From: JAJDAN01 sp046583095
GTDB taxonomy: Bacteria; Myxococcota_A; UBA9160; UBA4427
Assembly: GCA_046583095.1 (NCBI GenBank)
Contig: JAYGDB010000142.1
Span: 1 to 28,518, forward strand
Direction: 5' to 3'
Length of the DNA: 28,518 nucleotides
Each line of letters opens with the position of its first letter. The stretch's first letter is position 1. The position numbers and the translations under genes are program-made. This document shows positions 1 through 7,863 of this stretch, in pieces. The notes under the pieces were generated by a model. That model did not search any database and was not told where the DNA came from. It worked only from the letters and a program-made list of their open reading frames with translations.

Positions 1-383
1 ACGTCGAAGTCGATGACGATGTCGAGCACGACCGAGGTCAAGGAGGGATCGGGGACGGTGAAGTTCCGGTGCGTGAAGTCCGCAACCGGGAACTGCGTCG
101 GGTCCGGGATCGTGATCGTGGCGTCGTACCCGCTCTGTGGCGTGGCTCCGCCCCAACTGATGCTCGACGTCGGGACTCCGTTCGTGATGACGGGATCCTC
201 CAGCTGACTTCCGGGGACGTTGTCCTGGGCGTCGCGCCAGGAGGCGATCGCGGAATTGAACGTGAGCACCTGGGCGGCGCTCGCCGACGGAAGCAGAACG
301 AGAAGCGCGAGGAACAGCACGGCGAACAGAGCGCTTTGCGCTCTGCCGAGTGTCCATACTCCTTTCTGTTCCTGCGCCAGCAT
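1..383 (-). CDS. Secreted choice-of-anchor-K / THxN-type protein, N-terminal part
   Basis: Partial gene running off the left edge; 127 codons are visible. The ATG at 383-381 is preceded by a GAGAG purine run. The protein starts with a clear signal peptide: a hydrophobic core (ALFAVLFLALLVLLP) ends at residues SASAA near position 37. The mature part holds W-containing beta-strand-like sequence and the block FTHRNFTVPDP, followed by alternating hydrophobic strands (SVVLDIVIDF). This matches the FTHxNFxI hallmark of choice-of-anchor-K / THxN proteins, many of which end in a PEP-CTERM sorting tail; the C-terminus here is outside the window. It is therefore likely exported and perhaps surface-anchored. 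A cyclic-di-GMP-I riboswitch lies in its leader, so expression is probably tied to c-di-GMP level. Family assignment rests on the short motif only. Confidence 0.75.
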   Translation of the reverse strand, partial: MLAQEQKGVWTLGRAQSALFAVLFLALLVLLPSASAAQVLTFNSAIASWRDAQDNVPGSQLEDPVITNGVPTSSISWGGATPQSGYDATITIPDPTQFPVADFTHRNFTVPDPSLTSVVLDIVIDFD

Positions 384-432
384 CCGAATCTCTCGTTCTA
401 CCCGTAAGGTCGATCGGAAACGCCGGACGGAA

Positions 433-459
433 CGAGGGAGCCCGGGGGACCGGGCCTCG
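433..459 (-). promoter_or_regulatory. Hairpin in the leader downstream of the c-di-GMP aptamer (possible expression platform)
   Basis: A six-base perfect stem (440-445 with 450-455, four-base loop) is extended by CGAG/CTCG (433-436 with 456-459) after a three-base bulge. It lies just after the aptamer and before the start codon at 383. It has no U-tract, so it may be a weak or Rho-assisted terminator, or a switch element. Confidence 0.4.
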
Positions 460-462
460 ATT

Positions 463-550
463 CGTTGGCGGTCCCGCTGTCGTGGAGCCCGAAGGCTCGT
501 TAGACCGGTGACTTTGCGTCGCCGCCTTTCGGTGGCTTTGCCCTTGTCTG
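463..550 (-). promoter_or_regulatory. Cyclic-di-GMP-I (GEMM-I) riboswitch aptamer
   Basis: Read on the minus strand, the sequence carries the conserved GEMM-I order. AGGGCAAA sits at the 5' side. It is followed by a stem closed by a GAAA tetraloop (tetraloop complement at 527-530). Next comes the core GACGCAAAGTC (complement at 510-520), then ACCGGTCTAAC. A five-base stem with a UUCG loop follows (485-498), then the 3' side AGCGGGACCGCC. This matches the Vibrio cholerae Vc2 layout element by element. The G of the AGGGC block that contacts the ligand in Vc2 (G20) is present, which favours c-di-GMP over the cGAMP-selective variant class. It precedes the secreted-protein gene starting at 383, leaving about 80 nt for an expression platform. 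The stem next to the GAAA loop contains one A-C mismatch. Assignment is from recalled consensus, not from a covariance search. Confidence 0.88.
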
Positions 551-639
551 AATCATCGAGCGTCAGTGAGTCGTGCTCAGTCGGTCGATGCTCCTCTTGC
601 GATCGATGGTGGACTCTGTTCGACGTTCCCGCCCCGCGC

Positions 640-2001
640 TCAGGTCGCCGGCAGGAAGTCGATCGGGTAGAGGATGGTGATCGCGGGGATCCCGTCCTTG
701 GCCCCGAAGTCGAAGGTCTTCACCCGCGCCACGACCTGGCTCGACAGCGTCGGTGCCTTCATGTCCGAGTTCTGCAGTGCGCACGCCGAGACGCTTCCAT
801 CGGGCTCGATCGTCATGCGCAGGAGCATCTGCCCCTGCAGCGTGGGGTTGCGTCGCAGAGCACGGTTGTAGAGCCGGTAGAGCGCGGCCTTGTGGCGATC
901 GAAGACGATCTGGATCGCCTCGTCCGTGTGCGCCGAGCCGGGGCCCCCGCTCAGCGGTCGACCCGTGCCGCCCCCGATCGCGCCGATCGAGCTAGTGGCG
1001 CGCGTGACCTGTACGCCCTCGATGCCCTGTCCACCGCCGCCGACGTCGCGACTGAGCGCCGCGAGATCGATGCCACCGCTCGAGCCCGGCCCCTGCGTGG
1101 TGACGAGCGAGCGTGTCGGGCGACCTCTCGCGGCCTCGCCCGAGCGCGTAATCTGGGCCTGCGAGCCGAGGCGCGCGGGCGCGGGACTGTCGGCGAGACT
1201 CGAGAATTGCTTGCGGAACGCGAGGATGCCCTTCGAGCCCGCGCCGGGCTTCGGCTTCTGCTTCACGACCGGCTCGGGCGTGCCCTCCTCGGCGAGCAAC
1301 GGTGTCTCTTCCACCGGCTTCGGCTTTTCAGCCCGCAGCTTCTGCACGGGCGGCGGGACCGCGAGTTCCTCGCGAATCAGGCGCGTCATACGATCCGGAA
1401 GCTCGATCACCTCCCAGCTATCCAGCACCGGCAGTGGGATCCACGGAAGCACCACACCGAGTAGCAGGCTCAACATCATCGCCATGGCCAGCGCTCGACG
1501 GAAGCGCTGATCTTCTTCGCCGCCGCGCGTCCACGGCATGATGGACGGACGCTGCGGCAGCGAGTTCATCTCGCGCTCGACGATCCACTCGCGCTTGCGC
1601 TCCTCCTCCAGGCGCTTCAGCTCGTACAGATCGTCTTCGAGGAAGTCGCCGTTCTCCTCCTCGCACTTGATCTTCGCGAGCACGGCCTGCCGGCCGGAGT
1701 CGATCTGGCTCAGCCGGTGCTGAAACGCGTCGACACGCTTGCGCACGGTGCGAACCTGCGCCTGCCCGGCATCTACTGCGGCGAGCCCCTTCCAGAACAG
1801 GCCGGCGGCGTGCTGCTCATCGAGCTTCTCGAGCGCACCACAGGCCTCTTGCAGCAACTCGTACTGCTGGCGATCGACGGCCAGTTCTTCGAGTTCATCG
1901 TCGATCGCGCCCACCTCGCCCGCGAGCGCGTTGAGCCGCTTCTGCGACTTCTTGAGCTGCGCGCGCAGCGAGGATTCTTTTTCGGGATTGACAGTATTCA
2001 C
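640..2001 (-). CDS. TonB-like / AgmX-PglI C-terminal domain protein (coiled coil, one membrane span)
   Basis: 453 residues with a GTG start (1999-2001) and an AGGTG ribosome site. Residues 1-145 are charged and heptad-rich, likely a cytoplasmic coiled coil. Residues 169-192 form one hydrophobic span. Residues 213-252 are Pro/Lys/Glu-rich, like the periplasmic spacer of TonB. A Gly/Ser-rich linker follows. Residues about 355-453 resemble the AgmX/PglI C-terminal domain (IEPDGSVSAC, then a final beta-rich stretch ending YPIDFLP). By family it would span the inner membrane and transmit motion from an ExbB/ExbD motor to periplasmic or outer-membrane partners. It is the last gene of a nine-gene operon, 14 bp after the second ExbD gene. 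The long N-terminal coiled coil is unusual for TonB and suggests a cytoplasmic partner. The domain call is by recognition only. Confidence 0.82.
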   Translation of the reverse strand: MNTVNPEKESSLRAQLKKSQKRLNALAGEVGAIDDELEELAVDRQQYELLQEACGALEKLDEQHAAGLFWKGLAAVDAGQAQVRTVRKRVDAFQHRLSQIDSGRQAVLAKIKCEEENGDFLEDDLYELKRLEEERKREWIVEREMNSLPQRPSIMPWTRGGEEDQRFRRALAMAMMLSLLLGVVLPWIPLPVLDSWEVIELPDRMTRLIREELAVPPPVQKLRAEKPKPVEETPLLAEEGTPEPVVKQKPKPGAGSKGILAFRKQFSSLADSPAPARLGSQAQITRSGEAARGRPTRSLVTTQGPGSSGGIDLAALSRDVGGGGQGIEGVQVTRATSSIGAIGGGTGRPLSGGPGSAHTDEAIQIVFDRHKAALYRLYNRALRRNPTLQGQMLLRMTIEPDGSVSACALQNSDMKAPTLSSQVVARVKTFDFGAKDGIPAITILYPIDFLPAT

Positions 2002-2015
2002 GGGTTCACCTGTTC

Positions 2016-2546
2016 CTACGACGCGGGGGACGGCCGAGTTCCGGTCCGGTAGGCGGCCTGCGACGACTTCTGCAGCACGGCCAGCGAGATGCGACCGTAT
2101 CCCTGGCTGGTGCAGGTCGACATCACCTTCTTTACGACGTGGAACGGAACCGACCGGTCGGCGAGGATCGTGACTTCCTGGGTCTCGGCCACGACCTTCG
2201 TGCGCAGACCGATGATGTTCTGGCTCACCTCGTTCAACCGCTCGGCGATCGGTGGCACATTTTGCCCGTTCATCGCGAGGATGTCCTCAGTCCGAACCAC
2301 GGCCTGGCCCTGCACGATGACCTCCTCGAGGCTGATGAAGATCACGACCGTCTCGCGCGGCTTGTCCTCCACCACCGAGGCCGGCAGCGTGATCTGCTTG
2401 GGTGTCTCGAGTACCTCGGTCGAGGACGAGTTCACGAGCAGGAAGAACACGAGGATCGTGAACACGTCCATCAGGGACGTGAGGTTCATGCGCGTGACCA
2501 TCTGACGGTTGCGCGACATCCTCTTCATTCGTCGCGAGTTCTTCAC
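2016..2546 (-). CDS. ExbD/TolR-family biopolymer transport protein (with membrane Asp)
   Basis: 176 residues. The GTG start at 2546 overlaps the stop of the upstream ExbD gene (GTGA), implying translational coupling. A basic N-terminus of about 20 residues precedes one membrane span (residues 22-39), in which the sequence NLTSLMDVFTILVFF carries Asp27. This is the conserved protonatable Asp of ExbD/TolR/MotB-like stator proteins. The rest is a periplasmic alpha/beta domain typical of ExbD (VTILADRSVPFHVVKKVM, a peptidoglycan/TonB-facing fold). By family it forms, with ExbB, a proton-driven inner-membrane motor. It sits beside a second ExbD in which the equivalent residue is Asn, so this copy likely supplies the only Asp of a mixed ExbD pair. 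A more internal ATG (codon 7) is possible, but the coupled GTG looks better. Confidence 0.92.
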   Translation of the reverse strand: MKNSRRMKRMSRNRQMVTRMNLTSLMDVFTILVFFLLVNSSSTEVLETPKQITLPASVVEDKPRETVVIFISLEEVIVQGQAVVRTEDILAMNGQNVPPIAERLNEVSQNIIGLRTKVVAETQEVTILADRSVPFHVVKKVMSTCTSQGYGRISLAVLQKSSQAAYRTGTRPSPAS

Positions 2547-3034
2547 GGTGCGTCTCCGATCGAGATGTTCGTGAACAGCGCTACGCGCTGGATCTCGGAC
2601 TCTCCTTCGACGGGCTGCTCAGAGCTTCGTACGACGTCCATTACCTGGATCAGGTGGTCGTACTCGATGTTGGGCTCGAGCAGCACCGACGCGTCATCGT
2701 GACGAGGGTGCTTTCGCTTCAGCGCAACTACGTGCTCAGACAGCTTGTCGAAGTCGTAGGCGCCGTCGACCTTCGGGATCCGAGCGATCACGGAGTTCCC
2801 AGCCGCGAGCTCGAGCCTGTTCTCGCGGACGATCACCTCGACCCGCAGGCCCGACTTGACCGGCGCGACCCCGCCCGCCGAGGTCGGCAAGCTCAGCTCG
2901 ACGACCGTGATGCGCGAGAAGATGGCGGTGATCAGCAGGAAAGGCACGAGTACCACCATCAAGTTGAGGAAGGTGGTCATGTCGAGCTCCGCCTGCTCGG
3001 ACCCGCGTCGGCGGTAGTGGTGTCGTCGCCTCAT
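2543..3034 (-). CDS. ExbD/TolR-family protein lacking the membrane Asp (Asn24 instead)
   Basis: 163 residues with an ATG start. A very basic N-terminus (RRRHHYRRR) precedes one membrane span at about residues 19-39. In canonical ExbD the motif is xNxTPLxDVxLVLL; here the matching stretch is ELDMTTFLNLMVVLV, with Asn24 (codon 2963-2965) where the proton-carrying Asp is expected. The periplasmic part is a normal ExbD-length domain. The gene is 4 bp after the ExbB gene and overlaps the next ExbD gene. A likely role is a structural partner in an ExbB5-ExbD2 motor in which the two ExbD chains are not equivalent. I believe similar Asn-bearing ExbD proteins occur in related ExbB-ExbD-ExbD-AgmX clusters of other proteobacteria, but I cannot verify this here. 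Confidence 0.88.
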   Translation of the reverse strand: MRRRHHYRRRGSEQAELDMTTFLNLMVVLVPFLLITAIFSRITVVELSLPTSAGGVAPVKSGLRVEVIVRENRLELAAGNSVIARIPKVDGAYDFDKLSEHVVALKRKHPRHDDASVLLEPNIEYDHLIQVMDVVRSSEQPVEGESEIQRVALFTNISIGDAP

Positions 3035-3038
3035 GCGA

Positions 3039-3689
3039 CTAGGCCTCGACCTGGCGCCGTGCCTTGGATGAGATCACGTTGAGCACCTTGACCGACGCCA
3101 TCTCGAGGCTGTCTACGATCTGGCTGGTCTGGGCGATCAGCACCGAGCTCGTCACCAGCAGCGGAATCGCCACCATCAGCCCGAACGCGGTCGTATTCAT
3201 CGCGACGGAGATGCTGGCCGACAGCAGGTCGGCCTTCTCGGCCGGATTCGCGTTGGCAACCGCGGTGAATGCCGAGATCAGGCCCATGATGGTACCGAGC
3301 AGCCCCAGCAGGGTTGCGATGCTCGAAGCCAGCGCAACATAAGGCGTGCGCTTCTCGAGCTGCGGGATGATCTCCATCATCCCCTCTTCCATCGCGATCT
3401 CGATGTCCTCGCGACGGCGAACCGCGCCCTGCCGCGCCAACCCCATCTCGAGGAGCTGCGAGATGGTCGAGTCGTCGTCACTCGTCATCTCACGCGCCTC
3501 GTCGAAGTTGCCTTCCATCAGCGCCGGCTGAACCCGGCTCCAGGCGTCTTGGTTCTTGGCCGTCACGCCCCTGAGCGTGACGTACCGCTCGACCGCAATC
3601 GCGGCGCCAACCGCGAATACGATCAAGATCGGGTACATGAACGGTCCTCCCGTCACGAAGAACCCGACGATCGAGTAGAGCAGATCCAT
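3039..3689 (-). CDS. MotA/TolQ/ExbB-family proton channel protein
   Basis: 216 residues with an ATG at 3689 and a strong AGGAG ribosome site. Three membrane spans are seen at residues about 18-34, 117-142 and 165-187, the standard ExbB/TolQ topology with a cytoplasmic loop between spans 1 and 2. The hallmark GLLGTIMG is at residues 129-136 and NTTAFGLMVAIP at 165-176; the Thr residues there line the proton path in ExbB/TolQ. By family it forms the pentameric channel around ExbD and converts proton-motive force into movement. It is followed within 4 bp by two ExbD genes and then by the AgmX-type protein, forming a complete motor module. A 62-bp gap separates it from the upstream gene, the largest break inside the operon, and that gap contains tandem repeats. 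Confidence 0.95.
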   Translation of the reverse strand: MDLLYSIVGFFVTGGPFMYPILIVFAVGAAIAVERYVTLRGVTAKNQDAWSRVQPALMEGNFDEAREMTSDDDSTISQLLEMGLARQGAVRRREDIEIAMEEGMMEIIPQLEKRTPYVALASSIATLLGLLGTIMGLISAFTAVANANPAEKADLLSASISVAMNTTAFGLMVAIPLLVTSSVLIAQTSQIVDSLEMASVKVLNVISSKARRQVEA

Positions 3690-3722
3690 GGTTTTATTCT
3701 CCTGAGTACAGTCGTTTCTTGA

Positions 3723-3750
3723 GTGGAACTAGGTGGAACTGAAAAAAGAG
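3723..3750 (-). promoter_or_regulatory. Tandem 8-bp repeat and T6 run in the gap before the ExbB gene
   Basis: GTGGAACT occurs twice at 3723-3730 and 3733-3740 (plus-strand reading), exactly 10 bp apart, one helical turn. Next to it, on the minus strand, a short GGGG-AATAA-CCTC stem leads into a run of six T. This could be a weak attenuator plus an activator site that adjusts motor-module expression relative to the upstream TPR genes. Seen in sequence; function is inferred. Confidence 0.35.
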
Positions 3751-3751
3751 G

Positions 3752-4054
3752 TTATTCCCCGGCCGCGCTGCGTCCTTCGCCCGGACCGGATCGAATCTGG
3801 TAGTAGTCAAGCGCCCGCCGGAACACGTCACGGTCCACGGGCTGGCGTCCATCGTCGAGCGCCCGCGACACCTTGAGCGTGTCCCCGAGCTCCGAACTCT
3901 TCCACGGAACGATCACGAGCGACTTCGGCGCCTCGTCGTTGCCGACGATCGACATGCCCGACAGCAGCTTGTCGCCGTCCTTCCCGGGCGTGTCGCCGTA
4001 GCTGGCCGACGCTGCGAGCAGAAGCAACAGAATGCAGAAAGAGATTCGAATCAT
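3752..4054 (-). CDS. Small exported protein of the ExbBD-AgmX operon, function unknown
   Basis: 100 residues with an ATG start. Residues 1-20 are a signal peptide (MIRISFCILLLLLAASASYG, likely cleaved after YG). The mature 80 residues contain MSIVGNDEAPKSLVIVPWKSSELGD and end in a segment beginning RALDDGRQPVDRDVFRRALDYY. The mature protein has no Cys and no lipobox. It starts 7 bp after the stop of the TPR lipoprotein gene and precedes the ExbB gene, so it is very probably translated from the same message. The well-formed signal peptide, tight spacing and protein-like composition support a real gene. I believe similar small proteins accompany related clusters elsewhere, but I cannot name a family. 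A periplasmic accessory or coupling subunit is a guess. Confidence 0.8.
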   Translation of the reverse strand: MIRISFCILLLLLAASASYGDTPGKDGDKLLSGMSIVGNDEAPKSLVIVPWKSSELGDTLKVSRALDDGRQPVDRDVFRRALDYYQIRSGPGEGRSAAGE

Positions 4055-4061
4055 TCCGGCC

Positions 4062-4697
4062 CTACCTCCCGGCCCGATTGCGCAGGTCGGCTATCCACAT
4101 CACGACCATCTCGTCGTCGGGGACCGCCTTCGCATAACGTTCGTAGTGCTTGAGCGCGCAGCGCGCGTCGTCGAGAAAGAGGTCGCAGAGGATCCCCAGA
4201 TTGCGACGCGCGAAGTGGAACCCGGGCGCCACATCGAGCGCTGCGTCGTAGCTCGCACGGGCCTCCTCGAAGCGCCCCTGGTGACGCAGCGCCATCCCGA
4301 GCTCGTTGTGCGCGACGGGGTGCCGCGGGTTGAGCTCGAGTGCGCGACGCAGACTTGCCTCGGCCTGCTCCCAGTCCTCGAGATGGCCGTACGCGATGCC
4401 GAGATCGATGTGCGCCGCGGCGACGTGCGGCGCAGTCTCGGTGACCTTGAGCAGTCGCTCGACGGCGCGATCGGACTCACCCTGCTCGAGCAGGCGCAGC
4501 CCGGCGTCGAAGTCGCGCCGCACGCCGATACCCACTCGCACCTCTTGCGTGATCGTGAAGCCCCCATCGGACGTCTTCTCGATCCGCGACGGACTCGTCG
4601 TATTCGGGCTCGCGCACGCCGACAGGCAGAGCAAGCCAGCCACGAGCCAGGCGGGCACTCGGAATGTGATGCGGCAGGGTTTCTGGGGGGGGCGCAT
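4062..4697 (-). CDS. TPR-repeat lipoprotein
   Basis: 211 residues with an ATG at 4697, only 3 bp after the upstream gene's stop. The signal peptide ends in the lipobox LSAC with Cys28 as the lipidation site. The residue after Cys is Ala, not Asp, so outer-membrane sorting is expected if Lol rules apply. Three or more TPR-type helical pairs follow from about residue 65 (AAHIDLGIAYGHLEDWEQAE, AHNELGMALRHQGRFEEA, FARRNLGILCDLF). TPRs make protein-protein contacts. Size and features resemble outer-membrane TPR lipoproteins such as PilW/PilF or Myxococcus GltE. In this operon it probably links the ExbB/ExbD-AgmX motor to the outer membrane or helps assemble an outer-membrane component. The role is inferred from context. 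Confidence 0.88.
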   Translation of the reverse strand: MRPPQKPCRITFRVPAWLVAGLLCLSACASPNTTSPSRIEKTSDGGFTITQEVRVGIGVRRDFDAGLRLLEQGESDRAVERLLKVTETAPHVAAAHIDLGIAYGHLEDWEQAEASLRRALELNPRHPVAHNELGMALRHQGRFEEARASYDAALDVAPGFHFARRNLGILCDLFLDDARCALKHYERYAKAVPDDEMVVMWIADLRNRAGR

Positions 4698-4700
4698 GGC

Positions 4701-7700
4701 TCAGCTCGCCTCTGGGTTCGCGGGGGCGCGCGCTTCGAGCGCCGCCTCCGACTGGGGTTCGGGTTCGCGCGACGCCGGATCCCCGGGCTCCGCCGGCTCG
4801 CCGGGCATCTCGAGCACGGGCTCCGCTGCGTCGAAGGCTTCGGGGCCCTCGGACGGAGCCGCGGACGCCGCCGGGGCCTGATAGGCATAGCGATCCAGAG
4901 AAACGAGAGGCCCGCTGCTCTCCTCGAACTTCGCATAGCGTCCGGGCATGAGCTCGGCGAGCTCTTCGAGGCTCTTCTCGATCCAGCGGTTGTAGACGTC
5001 CGCATGCACCAGCTCGAGGTTCTTCTCGTGAACCGCGATGGCCTTCTCCTCGAACGGGAATGCCTCTTCCTCGAGGACGCCCTCGTAGTCGAGGAGCTCG
5101 GCCTTCGACAGGTCTGCGGGGCGCTCCGACGCAAGCAGCGAGCTGCTGAAGTCGCGGTAGATCTCCGCCATGTAGTACGTGGCGGCCGCGGTAACCTCGC
5201 CAACCTCGTAGTCGACCAGCCGGCCGAAGCCGGAGAGCGCCGCGTTCATCCGCTTCTTCTTCTTCTTCAGGCTCCGCTCGAAGGGCTGCACGAGCTTGAC
5301 CTCGGCGAATCGGCCGTAGAGCCCCTCAGTCAGCACCAGCGAGGACCTGGCCGCCAGATACCGGATACGGTCGGTCCGCTCGGCACCTGCAGTGCGGTCA
5401 AACTCGACGATTCGGCGAAGCTGCGCGTGCTGGCTCTCCTCGTCGCCCGTCGCCGCGTGAAGGGTCGCGATCTTGAAGCGCATCTCGACTGCGATCTCGA
5501 GCGGTGCGGGATAGCGCTCGACGTAGCCGAGGTAGACGCCCATCGCGCGCTCGGGGACGCCGGCGTCTTCATACAGCTCGCCCGCCGCGAGCAGAGCATC
5601 TCGCCGCAGCTCGTCGTCCTCGGCCTCGGCCGCAACGCGCTCGTATTCGACGGCAGCTCGCTCGAATTCGCCCTGCTTGCGGTAGACCTGTCCGAGCTGC
5701 TTGGTGACCTCTCCGTGGAGCGCGTGGTCGGGATGCGCCTCACGGAACGCGTCGAGCACGTGGACCGCGGCGTCCCAGTCCTCGAGACGGATCAGCGCCG
5801 CGCCGGCGTCGTACTCGGCCGAGGCGCGGATCGCCGATTCGGGCACGAGTTCTCCGATGCGCAGGAAGTGATCGGCAGCGGCCCGATGATCCTCGGCCTG
5901 GCTCGCCTGTTCGCCCTGCTGGTAGATCGAGGCGGCCAGGTTGTCGACCACGTCCTGGCGCGACTCATCATCGTCCGCCGTCATCTCGAGCACGCCCACG
6001 TAGGCCTGCTCGGCCTGCGGGTAGTCGTCGATGCCGAAAGCCGAGTGCGCGATCGCGAGCCACGCGGAGCGCCGGACCGCCGAGTCGGCCTCGGGATAGG
6101 CGTCGAGCAGCCGCCGACCTGTTTCGATCGCGGGCTCGAACTGGCCCATCTCGTAGAGGTCGTGGACCGCGGCGCCCAGCACGTCGGACGCGTGCTCGTG
6201 TGCCGGGAAGACGTCCACGAAGCGAAGCGTGCTCGCAACCGTGTCCTGGCGAGCGACCTCGTGCTGCTCGCCCGAAACCCGTTGCTGGTGCTCGCGGTGT
6301 GCGTAGATCGCCGCGTAACCGGCCTTGGCGGCCTGATCGTGTGCGGGATAGTCGTACGCGGTGCGCTCGTACTCGCGCGCCGCCTCGCTGAAGTCCTCGT
6401 GCTCGAGCAGCAGGTCGGCGAGGTGCTGGTGGATGACCGGTGCCTCGGCGTCCTTGGGGAAGGAGGCCAGGAAGGCGCGGTACCATTGGTCCGCCTCGCC
6501 AAAGCTCGCAGCCTTCTTCTCCGCCTGCTCGGGATCCTGATAGGCGGCGTGGTAGTGGTTCGCGAGATCTCGGAGATTGTCCTTCAGGTAGTCGACGACC
6601 TCGGGCGCCTCCTCGATCGGGAAGTGCGCCCAGTAGTCCGCCCCGAGCCCGTAACGCGCCGCGAACTCCTTCTTGGACACGAGCACGAGCTGCGGGAAGC
6701 CGCCGGCCTCGTAGATCTCGACCACGCGCATGCCGAAATGCGGCGCTGAACGGTGCTGCGGGTGGAGCGCAACGAACGCCTCGTATGCGCTCGCGGCGTC
6801 CTGGTAGCGGAGCTTCTCGAGGTAGAACTCGCCGAGGTGGCGGTAGACACGGCTCTCGTAGGAGCGGGTACCCTTTACAGCGAAGTACGCGTCGACCGTC
6901 TCGGGGCCTCCGATGCTCGAGAAACTCAGGCTGATGACGCGGAAGGTGTCCTCCATCCGCCGGCCGGCGTCCTCGTCCTCGGACTGATCGAAGTCGTATC
7001 CTGTCGATACCTTGTAGTCGAGCAGCGCGACGTACTGGTCCAGCGCCTCCTCGTGGAGTTCCTGCTTGTAGAGCGTCCAGCCGAGCTTGTAGAGCGCGAG
7101 TTCGTAGAAGGCCGAGACAGCGCCGTGCCGAGTGATTGCAGCGTAGGCCTCCTCGGCGTCGAGATAGCCGCGGCGCGTGAAGAAGTACTCGGCGCGGCGG
7201 AACTGCACCTCGTCGATATGACCCGAGTGCGGATACAGAGCGATCAGCTGCTCGGTCACGGCGATCGCCTCGTCCGGACGCCCGAGCTCGTCGTACGCGC
7301 GCGCCTTCTGGTAGAGAACCCGGTCGTTGTGCTCGTAGCCCGGGTAGGTCGCAAGGATGCGGTCGTAGAGCTCGATCGCCTCGAGCGGGCCCACCTCTGA
7401 CGCCTGCTGGTCGTCGGGCAGCGCGAGCTCCGCCTCGTCGCCGGTCGCGAACTCATCGCGCGCGGCCGCGCGCTGCTCGAACTGCTGCTCGGACTCGCTG
7501 GCCCAAGCAATCCCGGCGGGCGGCTGCACTGCTTCGCTTGCGTCGGATGAAGTCACGCGGCTCGTTTGCGGCGCCGGGAGTGCAGCGGGATCGGCACCGA
7601 GGATCCCGTACTCCTTCTCGAGCTTCAGGTCCGCGAGACGCCGCATCGCCTCGGGGGTGAGCGCCGACTCGGGAGCCTCCTGGAGGAAGCGGCGGTAGCC

Positions 7701-7850
7701 GCGCATCGCCTGGTCGAGACCGTTCGCAACCTGGATCTCGCTCATGTCCGCCTCGACGCGGTGGAGCTCGGCGAGCGTACGCTTGTCCGGGTTGACGCAG
7801 CCCGCGGCGAGAGCCACGGCCACCACGACGGCTGTATGAGTGAGCTGCAT
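4701..7850 (-). CDS. Large TPR-repeat lipoprotein
   Basis: 1049 residues from the ATG at 7850. This start is chosen because it gives a clean lipoprotein signal (MQLTHTAVVVAVALAAGC, Cys18) after a GAGGCGGGGA ribosome site; an upstream in-frame extension to 7919 would overlap the preceding gene. The body is made of many degenerate TPR units (repeated YDRILATYPGYE-, AIAVTEQLIALYP- and AYVGVLEMTADD-like blocks), as in outer-membrane TPR scaffolds. Near the C-terminus a basic KKKKKR run precedes a conserved-looking helical segment, and the last 60 residues are Pro/Ala/Glu-rich and probably disordered. It is 3 bp from the next lipoprotein gene. Myxococcus GltD (AgmU) is the nearest functional analogue I can suggest. 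It is expected to be a periplasmic scaffold tethered to a membrane. Confidence 0.88.
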   Translation of the reverse strand: MQLTHTAVVVAVALAAGCVNPDKRTLAELHRVEADMSEIQVANGLDQAMRGYRRFLQEAPESALTPEAMRRLADLKLEKEYGILGADPAALPAPQTSRVTSSDASEAVQPPAGIAWASESEQQFEQRAAARDEFATGDEAELALPDDQQASEVGPLEAIELYDRILATYPGYEHNDRVLYQKARAYDELGRPDEAIAVTEQLIALYPHSGHIDEVQFRRAEYFFTRRGYLDAEEAYAAITRHGAVSAFYELALYKLGWTLYKQELHEEALDQYVALLDYKVSTGYDFDQSEDEDAGRRMEDTFRVISLSFSSIGGPETVDAYFAVKGTRSYESRVYRHLGEFYLEKLRYQDAASAYEAFVALHPQHRSAPHFGMRVVEIYEAGGFPQLVLVSKKEFAARYGLGADYWAHFPIEEAPEVVDYLKDNLRDLANHYHAAYQDPEQAEKKAASFGEADQWYRAFLASFPKDAEAPVIHQHLADLLLEHEDFSEAAREYERTAYDYPAHDQAAKAGYAAIYAHREHQQRVSGEQHEVARQDTVASTLRFVDVFPAHEHASDVLGAAVHDLYEMGQFEPAIETGRRLLDAYPEADSAVRRSAWLAIAHSAFGIDDYPQAEQAYVGVLEMTADDDESRQDVVDNLAASIYQQGEQASQAEDHRAAADHFLRIGELVPESAIRASAEYDAGAALIRLEDWDAAVHVLDAFREAHPDHALHGEVTKQLGQVYRKQGEFERAAVEYERVAAEAEDDELRRDALLAAGELYEDAGVPERAMGVYLGYVERYPAPLEIAVEMRFKIATLHAATGDEESQHAQLRRIVEFDRTAGAERTDRIRYLAARSSLVLTEGLYGRFAEVKLVQPFERSLKKKKKRMNAALSGFGRLVDYEVGEVTAAATYYMAEIYRDFSSSLLASERPADLSKAELLDYEGVLEEEAFPFEEKAIAVHEKNLELVHADVYNRWIEKSLEELAELMPGRYAKFEESSGPLVSLDRYAYQAPAASAAPSEGPEAFDAAEPVLEMPGEPAEPGDPASREPEPQSEAALEARAPANPEAS

Positions 7851-7863
7851 CGTTCCCCGCCTC

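Noticed and set aside
220..1464. Long plus-strand open frame (414 codons) opposite the AgmX-type gene and the riboswitch
   Set aside because: Arg-rich, low-complexity translation without domains; it is the mirror of a real minus-strand gene in GC-rich DNA and runs through a structured RNA.
4032..6749. 905-codon plus-strand open frame
   Set aside because: Antisense shadow of the TPR lipoprotein genes; the minus strand has signal peptides, TPR repeats and tight operon spacing.
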